From: Epiperipatus broadwayi
Lineage: Eukaryota; Onychophora; Udeonychophora; Euonychophora; Peripatidae
DNA length: 64,000 bases
Assembly (NCBI GenBank): GCA_028023455.1
Contig: JAQFVV010000957.1
Coordinates: forward strand, 62,001-126,000
Direction of reading: 5' to 3'
The notes under the pieces are model-generated. The model worked only from the letters and a program-made list of their open reading frames with translations. It was not told where the DNA came from and did not search any database. Shown here in pieces: positions 1 through 11,996 of this stretch; position 1 is the first letter of the stretch; each line of letters begins with the position of its first letter. A program made the position numbers and the translations under genes.

Positions 1-730
1 CTGAAAAACAGAAATCACACAGTCCCACTTGTTTCAAAAAGAAATCCCAGAGATTGGAGGATTATGTGTAAACTAAATAAACCCTAACTTCTGAAGGGAG
101 GAAGGATTATATTTGGATATAAAATCAGTAGAGAAGCAAATAGAGCAAAATGCCCCAGAAGCAAAAGCAAATAATGTTAATAGGAAAAGGATTACTTAAG
201 TCTTATAGAAGAGAAAGAGGCAGAATAAAAAACATAAAGATTTTTAAGCAAACAGAAATAATAAATAATATGGAATGTAGAAGTAAAAGCTTTGTAAAAC
301 ATTGCATTTCAAACTTTGGACTAAGTAAATGATAAGAAAGAAAATACATATAAATGGTGTACAACTGATCAAAAAAATACGTACAGAAACAATTTGAGTA
401 TATATCCATTTGAGTGCACTAAGCAAATTGGAAAGAGGAAATTTAAATTATGTACCCACAGGAAAAACAAAACATGAACTATATATACTGTAATTTAAAG
501 AGCATTAGTGTCTGGCCTAGTATTGTCTAATTTTGTTGCTGAGCATTTCACCAGTTGAAGACACTCATAAGGAGTTCAATGGTGTTTGTAAAGCCAATCA
601 GTGAGAAAGGTGAACTCAGAGACTCAGATCTAGAAATACAGAAAACTGAGGAGGGTTTTTACAGATTATACCAACCCTATTTTAATTTATATATGCATCA
701 AGGGATTATGAGAATAAAATAATTGTTAGG
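1..730. other. AT-rich stretch without recognisable gene
   Basis: I see no coding pattern, repeat end or RNA gene here. The short open frames at 150-332 and 203-426 are K/I-rich or F/L-rich translations of AT-rich DNA and resemble no family I know. Confidence 0.5.
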
Positions 731-2036
731 GAGTAAAACACATTTATTAAAAACCTTCCTTTTCAAACACATAGGCATATTTCCTTTTAGTATCAAGTTA
801 TTTCTATCAAAAACACTCCAACCAAGTTTAATTCTATGATTAATTTCATCCATTATGTTTCCATCTGTATTAATAATATGACCAAGGTATTTGTAACTGT
901 TAACTTCTTCTAACTCATCATAATCAATCTTTATTTTCATATTTTGAAAAAATTGATTAAACATTACTTTAGTTTTTTTAACATTTATCTTTAGTCCTAC
1001 TTTCATCTGATAACTCCTACAACATTTTCTGCCGCTCTAAAGCATTATTTACAAAAACAACTACATCATCTGCAAAATCTAAATGACTTAAATGATCTTC
1101 ATTTACTTTCATCTTTTTAACTTCCCATTTTAATCCACAAAATACTTTTTGCAGCACTTCTGTAAAAAGTTTTGGAGATATGGAGTCACCCTGTATTACA
1201 CTTTTCTCAGTGTTGACTTTCCCAGTATAATTATGTTTAGTTTCATTTAAGAATGATGTTTCATAAATTCTAAAAAAATTCGTGGGCGTCATTCTTTCAG
1301 ACATAGTAAAAAGTAATTTAAAGAGATTGGTTTATCCTCACACTTTCATTTCCAGTACTTAAGATTTGCCCATATATAAGCATTTGTGTTGGAAGAATAG
1401 GTGGATTCATTCTATTCTTTCGAAAAGACTTTATCTTGTGTTAGAAATGAAAGTATTCATTTATTAGTATTAATATTCATAAAAAGTACATGTATGTTAG
1501 CTTGAAAGGCTGATCTTTAGTTTATTATAAATATTCTTTATAATATGACAATATCCTGAATTTATACATGATGATCCAAGGCTATAATCATTGAAGAAAT
1601 GTTTATAGAATCAAATCTTTTCATAATCTACAATTTCAAAGCATAATGATAACTCATATTCATTTGTCCTTTCTATAACTTCTTTCAATACCTGGATATG
1701 ATATACTGTACTAAAACCACTTTTAAATCCAGCTTGTTCTCTTGGTTGTTGGAAATCCAATGTTCTCTGTAGACAAATTGTAATTATCTTCGTAAAAATT
1801 TTGTATAAAACTGATAAAAGGTTTGTAATTTTTAATATCTTTTTTATCACTTTTTTTTAAATATTAATATTAATACTGCATTCTTCTTATCATCTGGTAC
1901 ATCTTTACCATTTAGACATTTAGTATATAACTTTGCTAAAAAATTATATTTCTTCACCTGCTTCTTTTAATATATCAATTATAATACCATCATTACCTGG
2001 AGCCTTTCTTTTCTTCATACATTTAATTGCACGAAA
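731..2036 (-). pseudogene. RTE-like LINE reverse transcriptase fragment (RTE-3), decayed
   Basis: Read on the minus strand, this follows the reverse transcriptase of the fuller RTE copy at 43931-47209. It begins at the counterpart of the CMKKGKAPGND block (about 2030). It continues through REQAGFKSGFS and the start of motif A (FEIVDYEK, 1611-1850), motif B (QGDSISPKLF) and motif C (LDFADDVVVF, 1017-1304), and the thumb (SYKYLGHIINTDGN, 698-1006). It stops near 731, before the C-terminal region, so both ends are missing. Stops and frameshifts break it into at least three frames. A separate 0.25-0.3 kb sequence is inserted between motifs A and B. It is a dead copy. It keeps a block between motifs B and C (WEVKKMKVNEDHLSHL) that is deleted in the longer copy, so it is not derived from that copy. 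Confidence 0.85.
1262..1540. repeat. Small insertion 'X', copy 1, inside RTE-3
   Basis: The RTE reading is interrupted here by unrelated sequence. The core (about 1283-1490) matches 63340-63510 at the other end of the window, including the shared words TCAGACATAGTAAA and ACTTAAGATTTGCCCATA. Two copies inside two different host elements (RTE and PLE) point to a short dispersed mobile element such as a SINE or MITE. No coding capacity is visible. Exact edges are uncertain in this copy. Confidence 0.6.
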
Positions 2037-3879
2037 GCGATTACCACCATATAAAGCTGAGCAGAAAATTTACCTCCAGTATGATGGATAGTAGCTACAT
2101 ACAAATGTTATCATAGAGAAATTAGATCAAATTATGCTACATCTAAAAATAAATGGCAAACCAATAACCATGGAAATTGGTAGTGGGGAAGGGATATTAC
2201 TGATGAAAAGCATGGATTGGGAAAGTCTAATTAAGAATTTACAATTCTCCCCAAAAGTAAAAAAAAAAAAAACTTATTTCAACACTTGGATTGCTAAAAA
2301 AATCTCATAATAATACTAGGAGTCTCAAAGGTAAAGGTAGAAACAAAGAAGAGTAAGGAAATGCTACCACTGTACATAGTAAGTGGGGAAATTAACCTGA
2401 TCATAGGCAAAGAATAGTTTGTGCACCTAGGAATAAGGATACATATATTTAAAAAAATCAATATAGAATCACAAGTTAAAAAATATATCACATGTGTACA
2501 TATTATCTAGTTGCCCAGATAATGTTGAATTGCCTAGGACAGAAACATATATTCAAAACCTATCAGTAGTTGAATAATGGCAGAATGGAATAACATCAGT
2601 CTCTGACTACAGAATTCTTAAAAATTGGATAGGGAGAAAATGGTCTGCTCGATGCCCTCCCCACTTAAATAAAAAACTGGAATGTACACTGTATATTGAT
2701 GAATGACAAAATACCTAAAGCCAGCTATGATTGCAACCAGTATTTAGATTATTACATGGTTAACCAGGAATAGTTAGAGAACCCTAAAAAAACACCATAT
2801 ATGGTAAAGTATATAAAAAATATCATGTATATGTAAAAAGTGCACATTTGGTAAAGTTTGTAATGACTCCAGAAATCTTGAGGGGTGAATAAGCCCACAG
2901 AACCTACTCTAAATGTTCTGGTATAAATGTATTTCAGAGCCCCCTGTCTCTGTAAGTTGAAAAGCAGGATTAGGGTTTATTATGTGCAGGTCACCATGAT
3001 CTTTTATTATTGTAATTCAACTTAATTAGACAGGTACAATTGTAATCATACTCATATTATTATCTCAATTCTGCTTTTGTCACTTATTTACTTGCTGCTC
3101 ACATAACACAGCGTAAAGTTTATCCTGTATTTCCGAATTGTCGTAACTAAAATTGAACAGTTGTATAAATATAGCCATATACTGTATATTTTTGAAAAGA
3201 AAAAAAAGAATTGAGTCGTGATTAGAAACAGAAGTAAATAGATTTGTATAAATATAGTACAAAAATATATGGATAAATTAAAATCAATAATTTTAAACGA
3301 TGTAGTTATGAAATATAAAAAGAGCTTTTTAATATTCAGAAGTATTTGAAAGCAATTGAACATTTAATAATTTTAAATGAATGATGTGCTTGGGATGAAT
3401 ATAAGATTATTTGTGAAAATGAATTTAAATTATTTGAACTTAAATTATGTAATAAATTTGTGAAAATTGTCTTTTTTTATTTAATAAATCTACAAATTTA
3501 TAATGGTATGAATTTTGTCAATCTATCTTATAAAAGTTACGCTTTATTCTGAAAACGTTTTAACTCACCGTGGTACTTAGGTTGACTGTAATTTGAGATT
3601 AATTGCAGCTGCCCAAAATTCATTTGAAATGATTTCTGGCGAGATAGTTATATTGCTTATGAAATTATCACAAAAATTAATTGCCATAAATTTAATGTGA
3701 TTCCATATGAAAATTCATGGAAACTGCTCATTTGTGAACTTAAACAGAAACTGAAAAAATGATGATATTATTTGATTATAAGAAGATAAAAGTCTGCGGA
3801 TGTATTTAATGACGAAATATTAGTATAATGAAAAAGTTAAAGTGCAAATAAATAAACGTGGTTTTTTGTTGTTGTTTTT
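2037..3879. other. No recognisable feature
   Basis: Mixed AT-rich sequence. Minus-strand frames at 2294-2491 and 3080-3363 are hydrophobic, T-rich translations with no motif. I see no repeat ends or splice-flanked GC-rich block. Confidence 0.4.
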
Positions 3880-4960
3880 TTTTTGAGTGAAGAATATAAT
3901 ATGGATGTTCAGAGAATAAAATTTATTAACAATATTTTTAAAAAAGGTAAAAATAAAGCCTGAAATAATAATGTATACTATAAGATATATCCTTCTTGTA
4001 TTATAGGTTCTTATATTTTTACAAATATAAAGTTACATGAAAAGGTAATCCTTTGCAAATTATGATTGATTTTGGAGGTTCATTTATATATCAGACTTTT
4101 AAATATATTGGTAAGCTGTTACCAGAGTTTTTAGGATTTGAGGAAAATACTATTGCTTTATCTTTTGACATCGCAGATATAATTAAAAATATAATGATTA
4201 ATGAGAATGATATTGCTTCATTAGATGTGATAGAAATTATGGTTCTATTGACAAAGTGAATTCTATAAAAATAATTGAATGTGCATTAAACAGTAAAGGT
4301 GTTTGTAAATATGTAATAAAATTTGTTATTGATTCTTTAAAGTTTTTTTATGATAATATTGTTGCTTAAGATGAGTATTATAAAATGTCTAATGTTTGGA
4401 CTATTGGTTTGCCTGCAGTTGCACGAGTTTGCAATTTTGCTTTGTCTACATATGAGAGCAGTATTTTAAATATGTATTCTTTTAAAGATATTAATATTTA
4501 CAAAAGGTATTTAGATGATATTTTTGTTTGTGGAAGTAGCAACACTGTAAATTTGTCTTGTAGAGAAGTTAAATAATTTGAATGGTTTGAAATTGACTAT
4601 TGAAAAGGACAGGATAAAAGTATTAAGCATTTGGATTTAACTATTACAAGAGAATAGTATGTTTAGTTATAAATTAATAATCATTGCAAAAAAGGGATTT
4701 ATAAATTGTAAATCTAAAGAACCAATTACGCATAAGATTGCAAGTTCTGGATCTTTTGTGTTTCATAATGAAAAATTATTTCGTTACCAGTGTGATAAAT
4801 TTAAAAAATATTGAGATATTTACCAAGGAGTTGCTTGAAGTTGATTATAAGATTGAACGATTAGCAATACTTTGTGTCAACTTAAAAAGAATTGTAACGA
4901 TTTAAAGGAATTGAAAATTGATAATAAAAATAGATATCTATTTCATTTACATTAAATAAT
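3880..4960 (+). pseudogene. Penelope-like element fragment 1 (reverse transcriptase)
   Basis: The frames align in order with five other fragments of the same family in this window. 4053-4259 gives MIDFGGSFIYQTFKYIG...LGFEENT and leads into a degraded motif A (ASLDV, then YGSIDKVNS in another frame near 4240). 4385-4576 gives WTIGLPAVARVCNF and the catalytic block KRYLDDIFVCG. Downstream, EPITHKIAS (about 4710) matches the post-catalytic segment of the other copies. The RYxDDxF form of motif C, and the GIY-YIG nuclease that follows in sister copies, identify a Penelope-like retroelement. Frameshifts and stops occur throughout. The nuclease part is absent: the fragment ends in a TA-centred palindrome at 4959. 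Confidence 0.75.
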
Positions 4961-4969
4961 CAAGTGGAA

Positions 4970-5020
<51 letters not shown>

Positions 5021-5025
5021 CCACT

Positions 5026-5056
<31 letters not shown>
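4959..5056. repeat. (TA)n inside a short palindrome
   Basis: The arm ATCAAGTGGA (4959-4968) is repeated in inverse orientation as TCCACTTGAT (5020-5029), with a (TA)n tract between them and a second (TA)n tract following to about 5056. Confidence 0.8.
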
Positions 5057-5058
<2 letters not shown>

Positions 5059-5212
5059 CATTGCAACATATAGCATATAAATTATTATTTTTTTGCAGAG
5101 AAGATATTATTTACAGTGACATACCTAGTAAGTTTTTATTTATAAATTTATGATATTAGATCAATTTTTGATAGATAATGTATATTAGTTTTAATTGATA
5201 TATGTATAAAAT

Positions 5213-5365
5213 ACATATTTTGTGGATTCTCTATTTCTATAGGCACTGTTTATGCCACATTACAATTTATATAGTAGTCATTTTCCAGTTGAGGGCTTAT
5301 GTGATCAACTCAAAATGTTGGGATATCTAATTAAAATCTTACACTGATGAATCCACAAAATATGT
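5213..5365. repeat. Inverted repeat, 17-bp arms
   Basis: ACATATTTTGTGGATTC at 5213-5229 is perfectly inverted at 5349-5365, with a 119-bp spacer. The spacer has no coding sense. It could be the end pair of a tiny MITE, but I see no clear target duplication. Confidence 0.55.
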
Positions 5366-5639
5366 CTTTTATATCTGTAACTTATTAACACATACATATG
5401 ATTACACACACACACATATATATATATAATTGAATATTTATAAATATAGTAATTAGATAATTAAAATTTTTATCCACTGAGGAGGGCTTTAGATTATCCT
5501 AGTAATCTTTGTCAACTAACACTTTGAAAGGCTAACCTTTCTCACAATTTTATGAACTTAATGCTTGCTACCTGCCTGTTAATTAATACATGTTTGTATT
5601 TGTATATTAGCATAGCTTCCTTTATTTTTTTTTATTGTT

Positions 5640-6151
5640 ATATTTTTCAATTTGCAATATTTTTACATTATTAAAATTGAAGTCTAAACCATAAATACAT
5701 GACTTATTATGGTAATAAAAACAGACTGTGAAATATTATTATCTACTTTACAAATTTGATTCAACTTCTGAACCTGTTTTAATAATAGCAAATACTGTTT
5801 AGTTATTTTTTCCAACATACATCTTGACTTACCTATATATCCACTACCCCACCTACATATCCATTTATAAATGACATTTTTTAAATTTATAAATGAAGTT
5901 TTACCTTTAGCGTTTTTATTAATTTGTTTAATACAGAATGTGTGCAAAATGCAATATTAGATATACTTTTATATATATTCCTTATAAAATTTACTTCATC
6001 ATTCAAAATATATGGTATTGATATCCATATTTTTTTATTAGCAGGAGAATCAATATTATTATTAAAATTTTTAATTTTATATTTTGTATTAAAAACTCTA
6101 ATAACATTATATATATATATATATATATATATATAATGTATATTAGTTACA

Positions 6152-6192
<41 letters not shown>

Positions 6193-7080
6193 TATAATTG
6201 TAACTAACATTTAATAATTCATTCGAATATATTTCAATATTTTTGTTTTTATCCAATGAATATTTGCAAAGACTATTACTTCTAAATAAGAAGGAGTTTG
6301 AACCTGCCCATTTTGTGTGACATTATTACTCTTGATTTAATGGTCATACAGTATACCAGCATACATTGATTTCTAGTTATTTTAAGATCAAGAAACTAAA
6401 TGCACATTAAATCTTCATCTGTTTTTATCCATCTTAGGCATTTCAAACCATTTAATTCTTTAAACAACTCATTAATTGTATTTGGTTTGTCACATTCAAA
6501 AATATCATCATCATATCATTAATATACAGTAATAGTTTTTTGGTAAAATTCCTTTTTCAAAATATTTTCTTCATATGTAGAATTTATAAAATTACATGTT
6601 TGAAACAGAAGGTAAACCCATTGGCCAGCCATTGCACATTTTATAAAAAAATCCTTCTTAAAAACTGCATAAATATTTGTTTTGATAAAGTTTAATGTTT
6701 CAGTTATATGTTTTATTATTTTCATGTTAACAGTTATTAAATGTAATTTGTTGGAAATAATTTCAATAGATGCTAATAATCAATTGATCCATACATTTCA
6801 CTTACATCTAGACTACATATTTCATCATTACCATCAATCTTAGCATTACAGATTGTATTAACAAAATCATTGTATATTTAGCAAAACCAATAATTTTTGT
6901 AGCATTTTCTCAATTAAACAACACATTTCATAGTACCCCCCCCCCCCAATATCAACCATTATATGTAATGGCTCATTTTTTAATGCAGCTTTATATTTGA
7001 AAAAATCCTGGGATATATTGCAGCAGAAGGATAAATCTTATAATAAGTATTATTATCAATCACAATATTTTTGGCTTTTT
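5640..7080 (-). pseudogene. Penelope-like element fragment 2 (reverse transcriptase plus GIY-YIG nuclease)
   Basis: On the minus strand the upstream part (about 7080-6230) carries degraded reverse transcriptase: YYKIYPSAAIYPRIFSNIKLH, SLDVSEMYGSID (motif A) and a ruined motif C near 6520. Next come SRVIMSHKM-like residues and VNFIRNIYKSISNIAFC (5887-6210). The C-terminal part (5684-5860) contains IYKWICRWGSGYIGKSRCMLEK, split here as IYKWICRWGS and GYIGKSRCMLEK. That segment resembles a GIY-YIG endonuclease with its downstream R/K-rich helix. RT followed by GIY-YIG is diagnostic of Penelope-like elements. The frame is interrupted by stops, and by (TA)n with a palindrome at 6107-6212. Confidence 0.75.
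6107..6212. repeat. Two (TA)n tracts, the second in a 17-bp-arm palindrome
   Basis: TTAGTTACAATTATAAT (6143-6159) is perfectly inverted at 6191-6207 around a (TA)n core. A first (TA)n lies at about 6107-6134. The palindrome interrupts PLE fragment 2 next to the codons for NVSYNYN. The PLE-3 fragment reaches the same codons at 7575, where it too runs into TA sequence. Confidence 0.85.
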
Positions 7081-7179
7081 CAAAATGTTATCAATAAATT
7101 GAATATGTAAATTTTCTATATTTACTTAACAAACTTTCATAAAGTTAACATTTAAAAAAACAAAACAAAGTGTAGTAAT

Positions 7180-7580
7180 TTCTACATTTGAAGAAAATAT
7201 TTTAAAAAATGAATTTTATCAATAAAATATATGTTGATGTTTTTATACGTGGCAAACCAAATACAATTAATGAATTGTTTAAAGAATTAAATGGTTTAAA
7301 AGGCCTAAAATGAATAAAAACAGTAAAAATTTAATGTGCGTTCAGTTTCTTGATCTTAAAACAACTAGAAATCAATGTATGCTGGATTACAGTATGACCA
7401 TTAAACCATTAGTAAAAAGAGGTTATATTACATATAAATCAAGAGTGCCAATGTCACACAAAATGGCAGGTTTAAAGTCCTTCTTATTTAGAAATAGTCT
7501 TTGCAAATATTCATTGGATAAAGGCAAAAATATTGAAATATATTAGAATGAATTGTTAAATGTTGGCTACAATTATATAT
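7180..7580 (+). pseudogene. Penelope-like element fragment 3, head to head with fragment 2
   Basis: The plus-strand reading STFEENILKNEFYQ (about 7185), then VFIRGKPNTINELF, then QFLDLKTTRNQCML and SRVPMSHKMAGLKS (7310-7546) covers the stretch after the RT catalytic motif. The same residues occur on the minus strand at 6226-6720, so fragments 2 and 3 form an inverted pair with a spacer of about 0.45 kb. The fragment ends in TATAT at 7580, where the LTR retrotransposon is inserted. Confidence 0.75.
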
Positions 7581-10147
7581 TGTAACGCTGCTCTCTTCAC
7601 TTGTTCACTTTATTTTATTTATAAATGCCCAGGCACCAATTCTATACAAGATAGAATAAATGTTATAATTGTAAATTGCTCTATGGTTTAGCTCAGTTGA
7701 GGTTATAGGATATGGTCTTCATATAGGATGCAAATAAAAGTAATAAAACATCTATTAATAACAATTCTGTAACACTAATTTAATTATATGCCACACATTT
7801 ATTTAATTATAAAACTATTGCAAAATTATCAATTATCATATTTAATATAGGATAGATAATGATGAGGATCGGGTATCTTTTTATCTACATCGCCACCTAT
7901 TTTAAGCAAAGTAGAATATAATATTAGGACTGTAATATGGTGATTTATTATCTCCAGACAGATTAAATAAATTGACTTCTACTGGCAAATCTATATATTT
8001 TAGGACTATGCTATGTTAACCATATATATATATGTGTGAGTGGAAATGAAGAATCGAACGTATATAATCAAGCAATTCATTTGGGCTTTTAATTCATCAA
8101 AACATTTATTAAAAATTAAAAGACAAAATAAATAATGATAATAAAAAAAATATTATTTTATGCACCTTTCTAACCAATTATATTTCTTCTACAGTAAAAC
8201 CAAAATTGACTAATATTTAATATACGAATCATATATTTTCGAATATGTGTGCTTTTATAATATCTTAAATATAATGTATTTTTAAAACATACTTTTTATT
8301 AGCTTATTTATAAAACTTAGATGATGCCATAAATCAATCTTCTTTTATACATATTATAAAAATTTATACAACACATCTGTTATAATCGGTGTAAATCATC
8401 TAACATTAACCATACAAAATAAAGAAAGGCAGAGGGAAAAACAATAACCAAACACTTATACTTATATACATAAGAGTTAAATAATATCTCCAAACTCAAT
8501 CTAAATAATCTAATCATCCCTTGACCATTTCTACCTCCAACTTACATTCAATATATTTCCTATATAATGAACTTATAACAGAAAAGGTTTTAATTCTTTA
8601 TTTTTTTTTTTAATAAACTTCATTAACAAAATTGAAGCATAATAAATATAATTTTTTAAAATAATAATTTATAGCATCACGCACACATCCGAATATATAA
8701 TCACCTACAATATAATTTCTAGATCATAGAAAATTATAGATTAACATATTGTAATGATATGAAGTTACATTGTTTTTTTTTTTTTTTTAAAAGAAAACAA
8801 AAAAAATTGGTTATACATCTGTTGTAATCAATAATGAAAATACTTATCAATATCCCATCATTACATGTTAAGTTTTTTTTTTTTTTTTAAAAAAAATGAA
8901 AGTTGAAAGTTGAAAGAAACATACATATTAGTTCCAAAGACAACAGTAAATTATAACATAAAAAAATGTCTATCCATTGTTAAAGTATAATTTGTTAAGA
9001 ATGACAATAGTCTTTTTTTTTATCCTAGAATTTCATTATAGGCGTAATAAATGACATTTGCATGCATTGGAATTATTTTGTTACATATGTGTGAATAGCA
9101 AAGTTATACAGTATAAAACTATCTTCTTGATATAAGATTAAATAGATAAACTTTTTCATTTTAAATTTTATTTTGTAGAATATTGATAGAAAATTCTTTA
9201 AATTGAAAATCAAGCGTTTAATTCTAGCGTCTAATAAGAAAATTTTAGCTAGCTTTATTTTACACAATTTTGTCATTTTAATATTATTCAGCTTTGGTAA
9301 TACTTTAAAATAAATCATAATAATTTAGCTTACATATCATCTAGGCATTTTGAAGTAGTGAATATGGACCATCATTTGACAGAGAGTTGGAGGCTGATAT
9401 CACTCTGGGGGGTGTCTATCTCCTCATTTTTATATCATTCCAGTAGTATAATAACAAAAATTATCCATAGGTATATTATTAGAATCCTTGCGATGTTTTT
9501 TATAATTGTTCTAATACTCTTAGAGAGTTATTGATTTTTTTAAGTTTTTTTTACATCTTCTTCCCTGGAACTTTTTTTTACTTTCCTTCAAGTTTTAAAC
9601 TCTATGTGTTTCTTCACTCACACCCTCTGTGTTTCTTTTTTATTATTACAATCAACTTTGGAAGTGTGCCAGAATTTTACTTATAAAATTTTAACAATAC
9701 ACTGTTTCAACAAAATAAAACATAATAATAATAATAAAAATATTAAATATTAATTATTAATTTAAAAATGTTATTCACTATTATACAAATAATCTTTATC
9801 ATTTTTAAGTATAAGATTATGAACAATATATTAGTAAATAACAAATAAAATATAGGAAAAAAAATTCTAATTAATAATATATCTATATTTCTGCTCATTA
9901 TGACATGTAAATTTTTCTACTACATACAAACATCTCCGATATTATTCATCCTCCTCTCCTACAACCAAACATATAATCCAAAACTCTACCAATCAGTACA
10001 TACACTTAAAGTTTTAATTTTTTGACTGCTAATTTTAACTAGCAAATTACATCTCAATTCATTTTTGTCAGATAACTATCTTTAGTCATTGTTAGCATAA
10101 ATGTGAACTTCCCACATTTCTTCCTGGTGCCAACCTGGAAGGTTACA
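7581..10147 (-). repeat. 3' LTR of the LTR retrotransposon
   Basis: Starts TGTAACGCTG and ends TGGAAGGTTACA on the plus strand. Differences from the other LTR are scattered substitutions, changes in poly-T/A length and a few small indels, suggesting a modest age since insertion. A minus-strand frame at 9073-9318 is present in both LTRs (15539-15742) but not clearly in the diverged third copy, so I do not call it a gene. Confidence 0.85.
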
Positions 10148-10163
10148 ATCCTTCCCCCTTATG
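10148..10163 (-). promoter_or_regulatory. Polypurine tract next to the 3' LTR
   Basis: On the minus strand AAGGGGGAAGGAT lies directly before the TGTAACC that opens the 3' LTR. This is the expected position of the plus-strand DNA primer in reverse transcription, and it sets the element's orientation. Confidence 0.8.
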
Positions 10164-10382
10164 AAAGAAAAATGAATTGGATAAACAACAATCAATATTA
10201 ATAGCACATCAAATTTTACATTAAGATTATTCCTCAATTAGAAAATTATGTTTGTCGAATAAACATAAAACAATAAAACATTTAATGCTTTTACAAACAC
10301 TTATTTCTATTATATTTTAGCAACATTAAATAAGCAAGAAAAAATAATTAAATTCTATATTGAACAATATATATAACTTTTA

Positions 10383-10931
10383 TTAATCATGTCTTGCAGA
10401 ATACAGAATCAAACTGTGAGCATTATAGGTAACTTTAAACATTGTGTTTATATTCTTGATCTCCTTTCTTCTAACAAGTTTTCTCCTACAAGATTTCATT
10501 TTCACTTTACTAGATTTAACTCTAATCTTTTTAATATATCTTACTTTATTCTTCACTTTCTTAAGATGATTTATATTAAATAATTCTTCCTTTACTCCTT
10601 TGAGTTTGATCTTATCCTTTCCTAAATCTCTCTCTGGCTTAATAATTTTCCTAAGAGAATTCATATCAAATTCCTTCATAATCTTCATTTTACATTTAAT
10701 CTTTATTTGATCAACTTTTCCAAGATAAATAACACCCTTTATCATATGCTCTATATTAGATACTATACATATGACATCTCCATACAGTACTTTTCTGTGA
10801 CTACTTATCTTCATGTCCCAATTTAAGTACTTACAAATACATTCAGAGACTATAGTTCTACTTTTCTTTTGTAATTTATTGCCTGAAATATGAATAAATT
10901 TCATTAATTTGTTTTCAAAATTTCTAGACAT
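10383..10931 (-). CDS. Lysine-rich 182-aa protein of the LTR element, unknown function
   Basis: An open frame of 182 codons starting MSRNFENKLMKF. The first half is mixed, with ECICKYLNWDMK and GDVICIVSNIEHMIKGV. The second half is strongly basic, with KVKNKVRYIKKIRVKSSKVK and RRKLVRRKEIKN. It lies about 145 bp downstream of the gag-like frame. The intervening minus-strand sequence stays partly open in another phase (EIWDQELELDRNKG), so the two may once have formed one polyprotein. A basic tail would suit nucleic-acid binding, but there is no CCHC zinc knuckle. I cannot assign a family. It could be the remnant of a deleted pol or a gag C-terminus. The frame is intact in itself. Confidence 0.5.
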   Translation of the reverse strand: MSRNFENKLMKFIHISGNKLQKKSRTIVSECICKYLNWDMKISSHRKVLYGDVICIVSNIEHMIKGVIYLGKVDQIKIKCKMKIMKEFDMNSLRKIIKPERDLGKDKIKLKGVKEELFNINHLKKVKNKVRYIKKIRVKSSKVKMKSCRRKLVRRKEIKNINTMFKVTYNAHSLILYSARHD

Positions 10932-11075
10932 TTCATGCTTAGAGAAATTATTTCTACCTATATGAATTCACTAATTCCTTTATTCCTATCAAGACTTTCT
11001 TTAATATCTTCAAATATATCCACACCCTTATTTCTGTCTAATTCCAGTTCTTGGTCCCATATTTCTCTGAGTTTT

Positions 11076-11963
11076 TTATATGACCTTAACTCTTCTTTTG
11101 GCTAAACTAATATTTTTACTAACTAGTTTAACAGTCTGCTGATTTTCTTTCTTAAACAGCACTATTGAATCATCATCAAATATTTTAATTTTCTGAAGGG
11201 GATTCTTAACACTTGTCTCTAACAATACTGATTTGATTACCTGATCTTTTATATTTTCTTGCATTTCTAGTTTCATTTTGACTATTTCTAACCTTGCTTC
11301 TAGCTTTGTTTCTAATTTCACTTCTAATCTTATCTCTGACATTTCTGACTTTATTTCAACTATCCTCTCCTCTGATTTCTTTTGACTCAATTTTATTTTT
11401 ATTGCTATCTCTGATTTCTGACTTTTTACTTTCTTCTCCACAACTTGCATCTGCCTAACTATACTAGCATTTATTTCTACCATTTCTGACTTCATTTCTA
11501 AAACTTCCAATTTTATTTCAGCTATCCTTCCCTCTAATTTATCTTGACCTGACTTTAATTCCACAAACATCTCTTCTGACCTTTCTCTATCTTCTACTCG
11601 TCCAGACTTTCGTTCCCTTAATTCTGATTTCAATTCTGTAAACATCTCTTTTGACCTTTCTCCATCTTCTTCTTGTCCAGACTTTAGTTCCCTTAATTCT
11701 GATTTCAATTCTGTAAACATCTCTTTTGACCTTTCTCTATCTTCTATTTGTCCAGACTCTAATTTTGCAAAAACTAATTTGGCCCACATCAGCATATCTT
11801 CATCTGTGGTTTTACAAATATTATCTCTCATCTTACTAGACACTCCATAGGACATATCTATAGCTTCATTTCCTGATTCAAGGTCAGGAGACAATGGAGC
11901 TATGTCTGGAGATGGTGTCTCTTGAGACCCACCCAAACTATTGTATAAACGAAACTCTTCCAT
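11076..11963 (-). CDS. Gag-like coiled-coil protein of the LTR element (295 aa)
   Basis: It starts at ATG (11961-11963), MEEFRLYNSLGG. An acidic, proline-containing N-terminus (about residues 1-60) leads into a long heptad-like, charged region (about 65-240). Within it an imperfect unit of 28-29 residues containing RSKEMFTELKSELRE recurs three to four times, followed by shorter MSEIRLEV/KLEARLEI-type repeats. This pattern of repeated E/K/L-rich helices is common at the N-terminus of gag proteins of Metaviridae-like elements in invertebrates. Neither a capsid major-homology region nor a zinc knuckle is evident. After the stop at 11076 another phase continues coding-like (KKLREIWDQELELDRN) to about 10965, so one frameshift may have shortened the protein. 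It is the only substantial coding sequence of the element. Assignment to gag is inferred from position and composition. Confidence 0.6.
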   Translation of the reverse strand: MEEFRLYNSLGGSQETPSPDIAPLSPDLESGNEAIDMSYGVSSKMRDNICKTTDEDMLMWAKLVFAKLESGQIEDRERSKEMFTELKSELRELKSGQEEDGERSKEMFTELKSELRERKSGRVEDRERSEEMFVELKSGQDKLEGRIAEIKLEVLEMKSEMVEINASIVRQMQVVEKKVKSQKSEIAIKIKLSQKKSEERIVEIKSEMSEIRLEVKLETKLEARLEIVKMKLEMQENIKDQVIKSVLLETSVKNPLQKIKIFDDDSIVLFKKENQQTVKLVSKNISLAKRRVKVI

Positions 11964-11996
11964 TTTATAATCTCTTAAAATTTTTATTAATACTAC

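Noticed and set aside
9073-9318. Frame shared by both LTRs (copy at 15539-15742)
   Set aside because: Shared because the LTRs are duplicates. Not preserved in the diverged LTRs, and K/I/F-rich as expected by chance.
7581-10147. Reading the 2.56-kb repeats as DNA transposons with TGTAAC/GTTACA ends
   Set aside because: The purine tract next to one copy, gag-like coding between the copies and the direct orientation favour LTRs. The terminal inverted match is only six bases.
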